DNA from: Lachnospiraceae bacterium
GTDB lineage: Bacteria > Bacillota > Clostridia > Lachnospirales > Lachnospiraceae
Length of the DNA stretch: 34,603 bases
Assembly: GCA_021199475.1 (NCBI GenBank)
Contig: JAJQHZ010000054.1
Location: 33,732 to 68,334 of the forward strand
Direction of reading: 5' to 3'
Shown piece after piece: positions 7,375-15,765 of this stretch. The notes beneath the pieces were generated by a model. That model did no database searches. It was not told where the DNA came from and was given only the letters and a program-made list of their open reading frames with translations. A program made the translations under genes and the position numbers. The number at the start of each line of letters is the position of its first letter. Position 1 is the stretch's first letter.

Positions 7375-9492
7375 TCAGGACCAGTACCGCATCGCCTTAA
7401 CCGGAGTACGGTAATCGTAATTCGAAATCTTGATGCCGCCGGCCGGATACGCCTGCGAGTTGCTGGCGTGTACGATCTGACCGTTGCCGATATAAATCGC
7501 CACATGCGACGCGTAGCTCGTCGTTCCGTAGAAGAGAAGGTCGCCCGGCTGGATGGAATCAAGACTCACCTCCACACCTGCCGTATACCCGGACGAAATC
7601 TGAGAAGCGGACGGTCCGTCCATCTGCTCATCCGCGGTACGCAGAAGCTTGATCCCAAAGTTCGCAAATACCGAATACGTATATCCAGAGCAGTCCGCAC
7701 CGTTCGTCAGGCTCGTCCCGCCATAGACATACGGATTGCCGACAAACTGCAATGCGTAGTTTACAATCTGTGTGCCCGTCGTGCTGCCGCTGACCGAAAT
7801 GCTGGACTCAGAGGTAATCACACCCGAAGCGCTGATCGTATACTGCACGGTTCCGACGGTGATCGTCGTTGACGTCGCCATTGCTCCGCTGGAATAAAAA
7901 TAATACTTGTTTGATCCGATGGTCTTCACCCCTGTCACCATGGCTCCGTCCGCATCCGGATCAAGGTAATACTTATTTCTTACACCATTTTCATCCGTTT
8001 TGTACATCCATCCAGTCACATGTTTATAACTGGAATCCAGATAATAGGTGGCCGTTCCCGAATTAACCCAGCCAGTTGTACGGGTCTCCGTCCTTGCGCC
8101 ATCACTTCCGTAATAGTTCTGATCGATCCATTGGTTTGTCACCATCGTTGCGTCACTGCCAAAATAATAATATTTACCATTGACGCACACTTCCTGGCTG
8201 CGAACAGCTGTACCATTATCTTCAGAAAAATAATAGGTGCTCGATCCAACCTTCTTCATCTTACCGGTGATCTTCTTGCAGGTGGAGGTACTAAAATAGT
8301 AAATCTCTCCGTCAATCTCCTGCAGCCCCGTCACCAGAACGCCATTGCTGCCCGCATAATAATCCGTGCTCGCCCAGCCGGATGTGACAAGAGCGCCATC
8401 CGAAGCAAAATAATAATACTTCCCGCTCAGCTTCTTCACACCGGTCTGCTTCACGCCCTTCGACGAGAAATAGTACCTGCTCCCGTCAATCGTCTGCCAA
8501 CCGGTCACCCGGACGCCCTTGGAATTGACGTAGTACTTACTATCGATCCAGGTGCTCTTCTGCACGACACCGCCGCTGCCGCAATAGTAATACTTATTTT
8601 TATACTTCACCCAGCGGTTGGCATATCTCGTGCCGCTCTTCGACCGGAAAATATAGGTCTTTCCGCTGATGGTCTTCTTCCCGGTCACCATGACGCCCTT
8701 ACTGTTGACATACTTTTTGCCAACCCAGGTACTCTTCTGCACGATACCGTCCGAGTTCGCGTAATAATACTTGCCGCTCACCTTGAACCAGCCTGTGCTG
8801 TAGCTTGACGAGGACGTCTTATAATAATAGGTATTCCCATTCCAGGTCACAAAGCCGCTTCTCTTCTTGCCCGTGTATTTTCCCTTCGAATTGACCCACT
8901 TGTTGCCCACCCAGGTGCTGGTCGCCATGGAGCCGTCCGACTGGAAATAATACTTGCCGTACCACTGAGAAACATACAAAGCACCGTACAAAGTGCCATT
9001 GGATTTTCTGGCATAATACTTCGTGCCATCCTCCGTTGTAATCCAGCCAATCTGCATCTTACCATCATTTCCAAAATAATAGAGATGCTCATTCACGGTT
9101 GCAAAATAATTGGTTTGCATAATGCCGTTTTCATCAAAATAATACCACGTGGAATCAATCTGCACTTTTCCCGTCAGATATCCCGGCGACTCCGTGACCG
9201 TATATCTCCAGCCGTTGGCCGTCTGTTCCCACGCCGCGTCTGCACGCACTGCCTGCACAAACACAAGCAGAAGCGAGGCAAGCATCGCCAGCCAAAGCGC
9301 TCTTAACGCCTTCCCTTTGCCCTCTGCCCGAATCGCCCCGGCAGCTCCTGACACGGAATCCTTTCCTATATATTCCGCACTCCGGCGCATTCCAACGCCG
9401 CCGACTGCTCTGTGCCGACTGGCACCTCCAACTTCTCCGCAGGCCGCTGCGGTCTCTTCCACACGTAACACCGATTTCTTTACAATGCTCAT
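7375..9492 (-). CDS. Secreted cell-wall-binding-repeat protein with C-terminal NlpC/P60 peptidase
   Basis: This 705-residue protein starts at ATG 9492 (GAGGG 7 bases upstream; an in-frame GTG at 9498 is too close to that site). A long charged N-region precedes a signal helix at about residues 62-87 (LWLAMLASLLLVFVQAVRADA). From about 90 to 560 there are some twenty ~20-residue Trp/Tyr/Gly-rich units of the choline-binding/CW_binding type (GWFKVSGKYYYANSDG, GWQTIDGSRYYFSSKG). The last ~135 residues are NlpC/P60: catalytic Cys near 600 in NGADCSGYTYS, His in SHVAIYIGNG, and polar residue at IVHASN. These enzymes cleave D-Glu-diamino-acid bonds in peptidoglycan stems. It probably acts in wall turnover or cell separation. 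A strong extended -10 promoter precedes it. Confidence 0.92.
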   Translation of the reverse strand: MSIVKKSVLRVEETAAACGEVGGASRHRAVGGVGMRRSAEYIGKDSVSGAAGAIRAEGKGKALRALWLAMLASLLLVFVQAVRADAAWEQTANGWRYTVTESPGYLTGKVQIDSTWYYFDENGIMQTNYFATVNEHLYYFGNDGKMQIGWITTEDGTKYYARKSNGTLYGALYVSQWYGKYYFQSDGSMATSTWVGNKWVNSKGKYTGKKRSGFVTWNGNTYYYKTSSSSYSTGWFKVSGKYYYANSDGIVQKSTWVGKKYVNSKGVMVTGKKTISGKTYIFRSKSGTRYANRWVKYKNKYYYCGSGGVVQKSTWIDSKYYVNSKGVRVTGWQTIDGSRYYFSSKGVKQTGVKKLSGKYYYFASDGALVTSGWASTDYYAGSNGVLVTGLQEIDGEIYYFSTSTCKKITGKMKKVGSSTYYFSEDNGTAVRSQEVCVNGKYYYFGSDATMVTNQWIDQNYYGSDGARTETRTTGWVNSGTATYYLDSSYKHVTGWMYKTDENGVRNKYYLDPDADGAMVTGVKTIGSNKYYFYSSGAMATSTTITVGTVQYTISASGVITSESSISVSGSTTGTQIVNYALQFVGNPYVYGGTSLTNGADCSGYTYSVFANFGIKLLRTADEQMDGPSASQISSGYTAGVEVSLDSIQPGDLLFYGTTSYASHVAIYIGNGQIVHASNSQAYPAGGIKISNYDYRTPVKAMRYWS

Positions 9493-9579
9493 CTTCACAC
9501 CCTCACGAAATAATAATTTAACGTGTTTCCCGTAATAAAAGAATTAAAATAATTACAGAATTTTTAAATCTTCTTTACG

Positions 9580-9608
9580 ATTTTACCAAAGCTTTGTTAT
9601 AAAGTCAA
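9580..9608 (-). promoter_or_regulatory. Promoter of the NlpC/P60 gene
   Basis: Minus strand: -35 TTGACT (9603-9608), 17-base spacer, -10 TAAAAT (9580-9585) preceded by TGG (extended). Leader is about 80 nt and AT-rich. Confidence 0.65.
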
Positions 9609-9644
9609 TACGCCGATTTGCTAAAATCAAAGAAAAACCGCCTC

Positions 9645-9673
9645 TTGACATTTCTTTATTTTCTGAGAAAATG
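9645..9673 (+). promoter_or_regulatory. Possible trmB promoter
   Basis: A perfect -35 TTGACA (9645-9650) is followed 17 bases later by a weak -10 AAAATG (9668-9673). The gene starts 41 bases on. The -10 mismatch keeps confidence low. Confidence 0.4.
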
Positions 9674-9714
9674 GAAAGGATCGCATCAGACACAAGAAGA
9701 GGGAGACCTTCACT

Positions 9715-10362
9715 ATGAGACTTCGAAACATACCCGGATCGCGCGAGGCCATCGCCGAAAGCGAATTCGTCATCCATGAGGATATCATGAAAGAAAAGAA
9801 GGGCTGCTGGGATACCGTTTTTGAGCATGCGCAGCCGCTTTACCTGGAAATCGGCATGGGCAAGGGCCGCTTTATTACCGAGCTGGCGCTGCGCCAACCC
9901 GACCGGAACTACGTCGGCATTGAAAAATATTCCAGCGTACTGATCCGTGCGCTTGAGCGCCGCGAGCAGCTGAGCACGCTGAAGAACCTCCTTTTTCTGC
10001 GGATGGATGCGGAGGAGCTGACCGACGTCTTCGGGCCCGGCGAGGTCTCCGGAATCTACCTGAACTTCTCCGACCCCTGGCCCAAGGACCGCCACGCCAA
10101 ACGCCGCCTCCCGGGCCGCGAATTTCTCGCCCGCTACGACCAGATACTCACGCCGGACGGTCATGTCGAATTCAAGACCGACAACCGTGCCCTTTTCGAC
10201 TTCGCACTCGATGAGGCCCGCGAATCCGGCTGGCATCTCGACGCGTGCACCTTCGACCTCCACCACAACGAAGAAATGATGCAGGGCAACATCATGACCG
10301 AATACGAAGAACGCTTCTCGGCGCAGGGCAACCCCATCTGCAAGCTGGTTCTTTCGCGGTAA
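9715..10362 (+). CDS. trmB: tRNA (guanine-N7-)-methyltransferase
   Basis: This 215-residue cytosolic enzyme methylates G46 of the tRNA variable loop with SAM. The Rossmann SAM motif LEIGMGKGRF is at 44-53, VGIEKYSSV at 67-75, the TrmB signature FSDPWPKDRHAKRR at 118-131, and VEFKTDN at 151-157. The length is normal. ATG 9715 follows GAGGGAGACCTTCACT. A tRNA gene follows 238 bases downstream with its own promoter. No cofactor or partner gene is nearby. Confidence 0.96.
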   Translation: MRLRNIPGSREAIAESEFVIHEDIMKEKKGCWDTVFEHAQPLYLEIGMGKGRFITELALRQPDRNYVGIEKYSSVLIRALERREQLSTLKNLLFLRMDAEELTDVFGPGEVSGIYLNFSDPWPKDRHAKRRLPGREFLARYDQILTPDGHVEFKTDNRALFDFALDEARESGWHLDACTFDLHHNEEMMQGNIMTEYEERFSAQGNPICKLVLSR

Positions 10363-10390
10363 TAAAAACTCCGAAAGGACGCCGAAAGCT

Positions 10391-10410
10391 GCAGAAGATC
10401 TGCTTTTGTT
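10391..10410 (+). terminator. Weak terminator after trmB
   Basis: A 5-bp stem (GCAGA-AGA-TCTGC, 10391-10403) is followed by TTTTGTT. The stem is short, so read-through toward the tRNA is plausible. Confidence 0.35.
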
Positions 10411-10496
10411 GTTCATCAAATATTTTTCACAGCTGAAATTTTTGCCGTGAAAATTTCGAACGCGAAAATTTTTCTAAAAAATTTCTAAAATAGGGG

Positions 10497-10525
10497 TTGC
10501 AATTTTAAATCGACTGTATTATAAT
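10497..10525 (+). promoter_or_regulatory. Strong promoter of tRNA-Lys with AT-rich upstream tract
   Basis: -35 TTGCAA (10497-10502), 17-base spacer, consensus -10 TATAAT (10520-10525). Upstream, 10436-10491 carries four A/T tracts (AAATTTTT, GAAAATTT, GAAAATTTTT, AAAAAATTT), resembling an UP element. Start of transcription is expected about 70 bases before the tRNA. Confidence 0.7.
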
Positions 10526-10600
10526 ACGCTTTGTTCGCGAGAAATGAACAACATCGAAACAACATCTTTCGGAATCTCGCAGGACCTGAAAATTGAATAT

Positions 10601-10673
10601 GCGCGATTAGCTCAGCTGGAAGAGCACCTGACTCTTAATCAGGGTGTCCAGGGTTCGAGCCCCTGATCGCGCA
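10601..10673 (+). tRNA. tRNA-Lys, anticodon CTT
   Basis: A 73-nt cloverleaf: acceptor GCGCGAT pairs with ATCGCGC, discriminator A10673; D arm AGCTCAGCTGGAAGAGC; anticodon stem CCTGA/TCAGG around loop CTCTTAA, giving CUU for the Lys codon AAG; T arm CCAGG-GTTCGAG-CCCTGG type with GTTCGAG loop. The 3' CCA is not encoded (ACTG follows), as is common in Clostridia tRNAs of this kind. Confidence 0.96.
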
Positions 10674-10680
10674 CTGAAAG

Positions 10681-10724
10681 CACTGTTTTCGATGACCATG
10701 GAGTATCGGGGGCGGTGTTTTTTT
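10681..10724 (+). terminator. Terminator of tRNA-Lys
   Basis: CACTGTTTTCGAT (10681-10693) pairs over 13 positions with ATCGGGGGCGGTG (10705-10717) using five G-U wobbles, followed by TTTTTTT (10718-10724). Confidence 0.8.
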
Positions 10725-10821
10725 CATGCTCCATCTGTATCTCCCCGGGCTCTCTATAACAGATTCATTCTCTTTTCCCAGAGTCCGGCCGGATGCCTCC
10801 CCTTTTTGTCTCCCTGAACTG

Positions 10822-10849
10822 TTGATTTACCTGCAAATTTATGTATAAT
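10822..10849 (+). promoter_or_regulatory. Promoter of the AAA-ATPase/PD-(D/E)XK gene
   Basis: -35 TTGATT (10822-10827), 16-base spacer, -10 TATAAT (10844-10849). The leader of about 105 nt to ATG 10961 contains an unexplained 26-codon open frame (10888-10968) that overlaps the start. Confidence 0.55.
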
Positions 10850-10960
10850 GGTCGTAAGGAAGAAGCGAAGCGAAAAAAGCTGAATGGATGGAATTGGATA
10901 TAGGTGCTGATACAGATTCAGAGGAATCTGAAGTCATCATGGGAAAGGAGCACTTTAATC

Positions 10961-12697
10961 ATGATTGATAATAGTATGAAAAAAAAGCTCCCGATTGGGA
11001 TTGATGATTTTGCGGAAATTCGCACAGAAGATTTTTATTATGTAGACAAAACGGCTATGATCAGGGATTTGTTGAATGCATGGGGCAAAGTGAATCTTTT
11101 TACTCGTCCAAGGCGCTTCGGAAAGTCCTTGAATATGAGTATGCTAAAAACATTCCTGGAGATTGGATGCGATAAATCTTTATTTGAGGGTCTTGAGATT
11201 TCCAAAGAGACACAGCTTTGCGAAAAATACATGGGACAGTTTCCTGTGATTTCCATTAGCTTAAAGACTGTCCATGGAAACAATTACGAATTTGCGAAAA
11301 ATGAACTATGTACCGTTATTGCAAAAGAAGCGTTAAGATTTTCTTTTCTCGCCACAAGCGAAAGGCTCACAGAGACTGACAGAAAAAGATATGCACAGCT
11401 GACGAAAGTAGATGATACTTTAAAAAGTGCGTTTGCTATGTCTGTTGCCACAATTACAAGCAGCCTGAATACACTATCTCAACTCCTGGAAAAATACTAC
11501 GAACGTAAAGTGATTATCCTGATTGATGAGTACGACGTGCCCCTGGCAAAAGCAAATGAGCGCAATTATTATGATGAAATGATTGTCCTGATCCGAAATA
11601 TGCTGGATGCTGCTTTAAAGTCAAACCAAAGCCTTTATTTTGCGGTCATGACCGGTTGCCTGAGAGTTTCAAAGGAAAGCATTTTTACTGGTTTGAATAA
11701 TCCGAAAATATATTCTCTTTTAGATACGAGGTGCGATGAAAGGTTCGGCTTTACAGACACAGAAGTACAGCAGATGCTGGAATATTATGGTCTTTCTACC
11801 TATTTTGATATAACGAAAGAATGGTATGACGGATACCGGGTTGTTAATACCTATGTTTATAACCCATGGGATGTTATCAACTGGTGTGACCAGCTGCTCA
11901 CAGGCACCGACAAGAGGCCAAAGAGCTATTGGAAGAATTCCAGCGGAAATGAAGAAGTGAAGAAGTTCATCCGGCGGATGGGCAATGGTGTGACCAAAGC
12001 ACAGATTGAGCGGCTGATATCGGGTGAAACGGTACAGAAAAAAATCGAAGAACAGCTGACCTACAATACCATGTATGACAACGTTGAAAACATGTGGAGT
12101 CTGTTGTTCGCAACCGGTTACCTGACTCCGAGCGAGATGCCGGATGGCAATCTGGTTCGCCTGAAAGTCCCGAATAACGAGGTTCGCGATATTTTCAGCG
12201 AGTTTATTCTGGAATTGTTTGAAGAAAAAGTTGCAGAAGATGGCACTCTGGTGACAGAATTCTGCAACGCATTGAAAAATGGTGATACTGCCAATGTCGA
12301 GCGTGTCTTTACAAAAGGGATGGGAAAGACAATCAGCATCCGCGATACAGCAGTGAGGAAAGAGTTTAAGGAAAACTTTTATCATGGCCTGATCCTGGGA
12401 ATCATGTTTTTTAAAAGCGATTGGGGCATAACCTCAAACCGGGAATCAGGAAACGGTTACTATGATATCCAGATTGAAATTGAAGAGGAAGAAATCGGCA
12501 TTGTCATCGAAGTGAAATATGCAGAAGGCGGGAATCTTGATTCGGCATGTGCAGAAGCACTGGATCAGATCAATAAGAACAATTACACGGCAGAATTGAA
12601 AGAAGATGATATGCACAAAATCCTCAAATACGGGATTGCCTGCTACAAAAAACAATGCAAGGTTGTATTAGAGCGGGAAGCTTTTGATGCCGATTAA
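10961..12697 (+). CDS. AAA-ATPase-like protein with C-terminal PD-(D/E)XK nuclease-type domain
   Basis: This 578-residue protein has the AAA-ATPase_like domain: a sensor-like N-terminus (LPIGIDDFAEIRTEDFYYVDKT, residues 10-31), a P-loop RPRRFGKS at 49-56 and Walker B VIILIDEYD at 184-192. The C-terminus matches PDDEXK_9: an Asp in GYYDIQ (about 502) followed by IVIEVKY (E517-V-K519). Family members occur in many near-identical copies in gut Clostridia and Bacteroidetes and their function is unproven; defence or mobile-element roles have been suggested only by domain content. ATG 10961 is chosen because AAAGGAG precedes it by 10 bases; an upstream in-frame ATG at 10904 has no such site. The gene is more AT-rich than its neighbours. 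Its last ~45 bases recur at 15720. Confidence 0.85.
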   Translation: MIDNSMKKKLPIGIDDFAEIRTEDFYYVDKTAMIRDLLNAWGKVNLFTRPRRFGKSLNMSMLKTFLEIGCDKSLFEGLEISKETQLCEKYMGQFPVISISLKTVHGNNYEFAKNELCTVIAKEALRFSFLATSERLTETDRKRYAQLTKVDDTLKSAFAMSVATITSSLNTLSQLLEKYYERKVIILIDEYDVPLAKANERNYYDEMIVLIRNMLDAALKSNQSLYFAVMTGCLRVSKESIFTGLNNPKIYSLLDTRCDERFGFTDTEVQQMLEYYGLSTYFDITKEWYDGYRVVNTYVYNPWDVINWCDQLLTGTDKRPKSYWKNSSGNEEVKKFIRRMGNGVTKAQIERLISGETVQKKIEEQLTYNTMYDNVENMWSLLFATGYLTPSEMPDGNLVRLKVPNNEVRDIFSEFILELFEEKVAEDGTLVTEFCNALKNGDTANVERVFTKGMGKTISIRDTAVRKEFKENFYHGLILGIMFFKSDWGITSNRESGNGYYDIQIEIEEEEIGIVIEVKYAEGGNLDSACAEALDQINKNNYTAELKEDDMHKILKYGIACYKKQCKVVLEREAFDAD

Positions 12698-12711
12698 TAA
12701 TAGGGACGAAA
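12663..12711 (+). repeat. Tail repeat, copy A
   Basis: The 3' end of the AAA-ATPase gene plus flank (ttgtattagagcggga ... agggacgaaa, 49 bases) recurs at 15720-15765 with two substitutions and a 3-base gap. Together the copies bracket the MATE and AlbA_2 genes. Confidence 0.85.
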
Positions 12712-12714
12712 GAA

Positions 12715-14073
12715 ATGACATCACGTGTACAAAACATGACGGAAGGGAAACCGCTGCGGCTGATTCTGTTTTTTGCCCTGCCGCTCATGATTGGAAATGC
12801 GTTTCAGCAGCTCTATACGCTTGTAGATACTATGGTCGTGGGACAGGCGCTGGGGGTAAATGCACTTGCGGCTCTCGGCGCGGCAGACTGGACCAACTGG
12901 ATGGTGCTCGGCATCATTCAGGGCTTCTCACAGGGTTTTTCCATCAAGATGGCGCATGATTTTGGGGCGAAGGATTACCGGGAACTGAGACGGACGGTGG
13001 CAAACGCAGCCGTACTGGCGGCCGTATTAGCCGTGATTCTGCTCTTTGCCGGGCAGTGCCTGCTCCGTCCGCTGCTCGGTCTTTTGCAGACGCCTGACTC
13101 AATCATGGGGGATGCGCTTCTTTACCTGCGGATTCTGTTCGCGGGCATTCCTGTTGTGATGGCTTATAACGTCCTGGCGTCCATTCTCCGCGCGTTTGGC
13201 GACAGCAAAACGCCGCTTTACGCGATGCTGCTGGCGTCCGGCATCAACATCGCGCTGGATCTTGTATTTGTGTTGGTCTTTCACTGGGGCATTGCCGGCG
13301 CGGCCGCGGCGACTATTTTCGCGCAGGCCTGTTCGGGCGTCTTTTGCTTTCGGGGCATCCGCCGTATTGAATTTTTATCCCTGTCACGGGCAGATTTTCG
13401 CATCAGCCGTTCGCTCTGCCTGTACCTGATGAAATTGGGATTTCCGATGGCTTTTCAGAATGGGGTCATCGCCATCGGCGGCATGATCGTTCAATTTGTC
13501 GTAAATGGATATGGTGTTTTATTCATAGCAGGATTTACAGCGACAAACAAGCTCTACGGGGTACTCGAGATCGCCGCCACCTCCTTCGGCTATGCGATGG
13601 TGACCTACGTCGGGCAAAACCTGGGCGCCGGAAAAATCTCCCGCATCAGCAGGGGAATGCGCGCCGCACTGGTAACCGCCATCGCTACCTCTGTCGTGAT
13701 CGGCGCCGCGATGCTGCTGTTTGGAAAAATGCTCCTGAGTCTGTTTATATCCGGTACCGCCGAAGAAATAGAGGCTGCTCTCGCGATTGCGTACCATTAT
13801 CTGGCTGTGATGAGTGTCTGCCTTCCGGTTCTCTATATCCTCCACGTCACGCGGTCAGCGCTGCAGGGGATGGGCGATACGCTGCTCCCGATGGTCTCCG
13901 GCATCGCGGAATTTGTCATGCGCACCGGAACCGCCATCCTGCTCCCCCTGCTGGTCGGAGAAGCCGGTATCTTCTACGCAGAGGTGCTGGCGTGGCTGGG
14001 TGCAGATCTGATCCTGATCCCCAGCTACCTGATCCGGATGCGGCGGCTGAGGCGGGAATTGTCGGCCGCCTAA
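12715..14073 (+). CDS. MATE-family multidrug/Na+ antiporter
   Basis: This 452-residue inner-membrane protein has about 12 hydrophobic segments in two pseudo-symmetric halves. The N-terminal MATE signature is RLILFFALPLMIGNAF followed by QQLYTLVDTMVVGQALG; the second half opens at RSLCLYLMKLGFPMAFQNG and has GFTATNKLYGVLEIAATSFGYAM. MATE proteins export cationic drugs or metabolites using Na+ or H+ gradients; substrate cannot be told. It starts 17 bases after the AAA-ATPase stop with only a weak site (AGGGACGAAAGAA), so it may depend on upstream transcription. Its GC-rich codon use is like the chromosome and unlike the two flanking AT-rich genes. A 50-base fragment similar to its codons for DTMVVGQALG occurs at 25526. 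Confidence 0.92.
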   Translation: MTSRVQNMTEGKPLRLILFFALPLMIGNAFQQLYTLVDTMVVGQALGVNALAALGAADWTNWMVLGIIQGFSQGFSIKMAHDFGAKDYRELRRTVANAAVLAAVLAVILLFAGQCLLRPLLGLLQTPDSIMGDALLYLRILFAGIPVVMAYNVLASILRAFGDSKTPLYAMLLASGINIALDLVFVLVFHWGIAGAAAATIFAQACSGVFCFRGIRRIEFLSLSRADFRISRSLCLYLMKLGFPMAFQNGVIAIGGMIVQFVVNGYGVLFIAGFTATNKLYGVLEIAATSFGYAMVTYVGQNLGAGKISRISRGMRAALVTAIATSVVIGAAMLLFGKMLLSLFISGTAEEIEAALAIAYHYLAVMSVCLPVLYILHVTRSALQGMGDTLLPMVSGIAEFVMRTGTAILLPLLVGEAGIFYAEVLAWLGADLILIPSYLIRMRRLRRELSAA

Positions 14074-14298
14074 CTGTCGGCGACCGCTTTTGCAAATTCC
14101 AGAAACACTTCATATATAATATCAAACAATTCAACCGCATCTGCATTCTGTACTCTGTAAATATAATGGGGGATAGTTGTTGTTTTTCTCTTTGGTATCA
14201 TTCCAATTCCCTGGCTGTCACGGCAATATTCCTAAAAGGCTTAAAGATGCAAGGAAAATCAAGGGTTCTGGGAGGCTTTCGTTATATTTAAGGATTCG
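14074..14298. other. Intergenic region after MATE
   Basis: No complete gene is seen. A weak hairpin overlaps the MATE stop (14064-14085, then TTTT). At 14228-14272 a short frame reads IPKRLKDARKIKG, like the start of an XRE-family helix-turn-helix protein, but it ends quickly in unrelated sequence; it may be a gene relic. Confidence 0.4.
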
Positions 14299-14340
14299 CG
14301 CAAAAAATCAATCGTAAAAATTTGCGATTGATTTTTTGCG
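14299..14340. repeat. Perfect 16-bp inverted repeat overlapping a -35
   Basis: CGCAAAAAATCAATCG (14299-14314) and its exact complement CGATTGATTTTTTGCG (14325-14340) flank a 10-base loop. The right arm contains the -35 TTGATT of the AlbA_2 promoter, so it could be an operator; it could also act as a terminator for upstream transcripts. Confidence 0.85.
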
Positions 14341-14356
14341 TGTTTATAAGTATAAT
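14328..14356 (+). promoter_or_regulatory. Promoter of the AlbA_2 gene
   Basis: -35 TTGATT (14328-14333), 17-base spacer, -10 TATAAT (14351-14356). A second inverted repeat ATAAGT/ACTTAT (14346-14351 and 14360-14365) encloses the -10. Two palindromes over one promoter suggest tight repression. Confidence 0.65.
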
Positions 14357-14421
14357 ATAACTTATCGGAAGGAAAACAAATGCAAGCAAAGCAATCATAA
14401 AATGGAAAGGACACAAAACGT

Positions 14422-15675
14422 ATGCGTGAAACGAGAACGACGGAGTTTAAAGAAACAATTACAAATACATTTTTGAAAACAGTAAGTGCCTTTTCGAACT
14501 ATGATGGCGGAGAGATATTTTTTGGTATTGATGACGTCGGCAATATTAAAGGACTGTCAAATGCAAAACAAGCATGCGTGGACATAGAAAATAAAATTAA
14601 TGACAGCATTACTCCACAGCCTGATTACACGCTGGAGCTGCAAAATAATGACAGGACGATAAAACTGACCGTAAAAAGCGGGATGCAAAAGCCGTATTTA
14701 TATAAATCAAAAGCATACAAGAGAAATGATACCGCGACAATCGAGGTTGACACGCTGGAATTATCAAGACTGATTTTGGATGGGAAAAATATCAGATTTG
14801 AGGAATTACCGTGTAACGACCAGGAACTGACCTTTGATGTTTTATATCAGGAATTAAAAGAAAGTATCCAGATTGAGACCTTTAATCAGGATACTTTGAA
14901 AACACTGAATTTATATAACAATACTGGCGGATACAATAATGCGGCTGGTATTCTGGCGGATAGCAATCATTTTCCCGGAATTGATATTGTGAAGTTTGGC
15001 GAAAACATCAGTATAATTCAAAAGAGGGTGACGTTTGATCATGTATCCGCTTTGACTGTATATGAAAAAACGTTGGAGGTATTCAGGGACTATTATCAAT
15101 ACGAAGAAATACAGGGTGCTGACAGAAAGAAGGTAGAGATCATACCGGAAGCTGCATTCAGAGAGGCAATTGCAAATGCGTTGATTCATAGAGTGTGGGA
15201 TGTGGAATCTCAGATAAGAATTTCGATGTTCAATGACAGAATCGAAATTATTTCTCCCGGAGGGTTGCCGGCCGGAATTACAGAGGAGGAGTATCTATCC
15301 GGAAAACTTTCTGTTTTAAGAAACAGGAACCTCGCAAATGTATTTTACAGACTGGGATTTGTGGAAATATTCGGCACGGGGATTTTGCGGATAAAACAGC
15401 TCTATGAAGAAGGAGTAAAGCAACCGGAATTTGAAGTATCAGAAAATACAATTAAGATTACTCTTCCGGTTTTTGAAAAGGATCTGAATTTATCGGAAGA
15501 CGAAAGAATGGTATATCAGATTTTAAGTAAGACGATGTTGAAATCAATCAGTGAGATTGCCCCGTACGTCCAGTTTGGAAAGTCAAAGACAACACAGTTG
15601 TTGAAGGATATGGAGGAAAAAGGTGTTGTGAAAATTGAGGGCAGGGGGAGAGGAACGAAGTACGTGATAAAATAG
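14422..15675 (+). CDS. AlbA_2 (Schlafen-type) / HATPase_c_4 putative transcriptional regulator
   Basis: This 417-residue protein starts with an AlbA_2/divergent-AAA domain (about residues 1-110; TEFKETITNTFLKTVSAFSNYDGGEIFFGIDD, AYKRNDTAT). Residues about 165-190 read NNTGGYNNAAGILADSNHFPG, then a HATPase_c_4-type region with AFREAIANALIHRVW, RIEIISPGGLP, RNRNLANVFYRLGFVEIFGTGI. The last ~60 residues look like a winged helix (ISEIAPYVQFGKSKTTQLLKDMEEKG). Members are often called ATP-dependent helicase or transcriptional regulator, but the role is not established. ATG 14422 has GGAAAGGA upstream. The gene is AT-rich relative to the chromosome and has a palindrome-covered promoter, consistent with an acquired, autoregulated gene. 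Confidence 0.85.
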   Translation: MRETRTTEFKETITNTFLKTVSAFSNYDGGEIFFGIDDVGNIKGLSNAKQACVDIENKINDSITPQPDYTLELQNNDRTIKLTVKSGMQKPYLYKSKAYKRNDTATIEVDTLELSRLILDGKNIRFEELPCNDQELTFDVLYQELKESIQIETFNQDTLKTLNLYNNTGGYNNAAGILADSNHFPGIDIVKFGENISIIQKRVTFDHVSALTVYEKTLEVFRDYYQYEEIQGADRKKVEIIPEAAFREAIANALIHRVWDVESQIRISMFNDRIEIISPGGLPAGITEEEYLSGKLSVLRNRNLANVFYRLGFVEIFGTGILRIKQLYEEGVKQPEFEVSENTIKITLPVFEKDLNLSEDERMVYQILSKTMLKSISEIAPYVQFGKSKTTQLLKDMEEKGVVKIEGRGRGTKYVIK

Positions 15676-15719
15676 GGAAGCGGAACAGCTGTGAAGCGAG
15701 GAAAAAGATTGAACCTGGC

Positions 15720-15765
15720 TTGTATTAGAGCGGGAATCTTTTGATGCCTAATAACAGGGACGAAA
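15720..15765 (+). repeat. Tail repeat, copy B (relic of an AAA-ATPase gene end)
   Basis: This 46-base segment matches 12663-12711 and in frame encodes LVLERESFDA-stop, against VVLEREAFDAD-stop in the intact gene. Only the 3' tail is present, with no ATPase body. The sequence just before it (gaagcgaggaaaaag) also resembles the leader before the intact gene (gaagcgaaaaaag, near 10867), as if a whole copy had been deleted between its ends. Confidence 0.75.

Noticed and set aside
7375-9498. True choline-binding protein
   Set aside because: The repeats are of that general type but nothing shows choline on the cell wall; only cell-wall binding is claimed.
10363-10380. 15-base identity taataaaaactccga with 22991-23005
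   Set aside because: Short and AT-rich; the first copy lacks the hairpin partner, so a chance or terminator-like resemblance is likely.
10888-10968. 26-codon frame MELDIGADTDSEESEVIMG... overlapping the start of the AAA-ATPase gene
   Set aside because: No ribosome site and no recognised relative; translational coupling is possible but cannot be supported.
14228-14272. IPKRLKDARKIKG resembling the start of an XRE regulator
   Set aside because: Only about 13 residues fit, there is no start codon or site, and the frame leaves the pattern at once; noted as a possible relic only.
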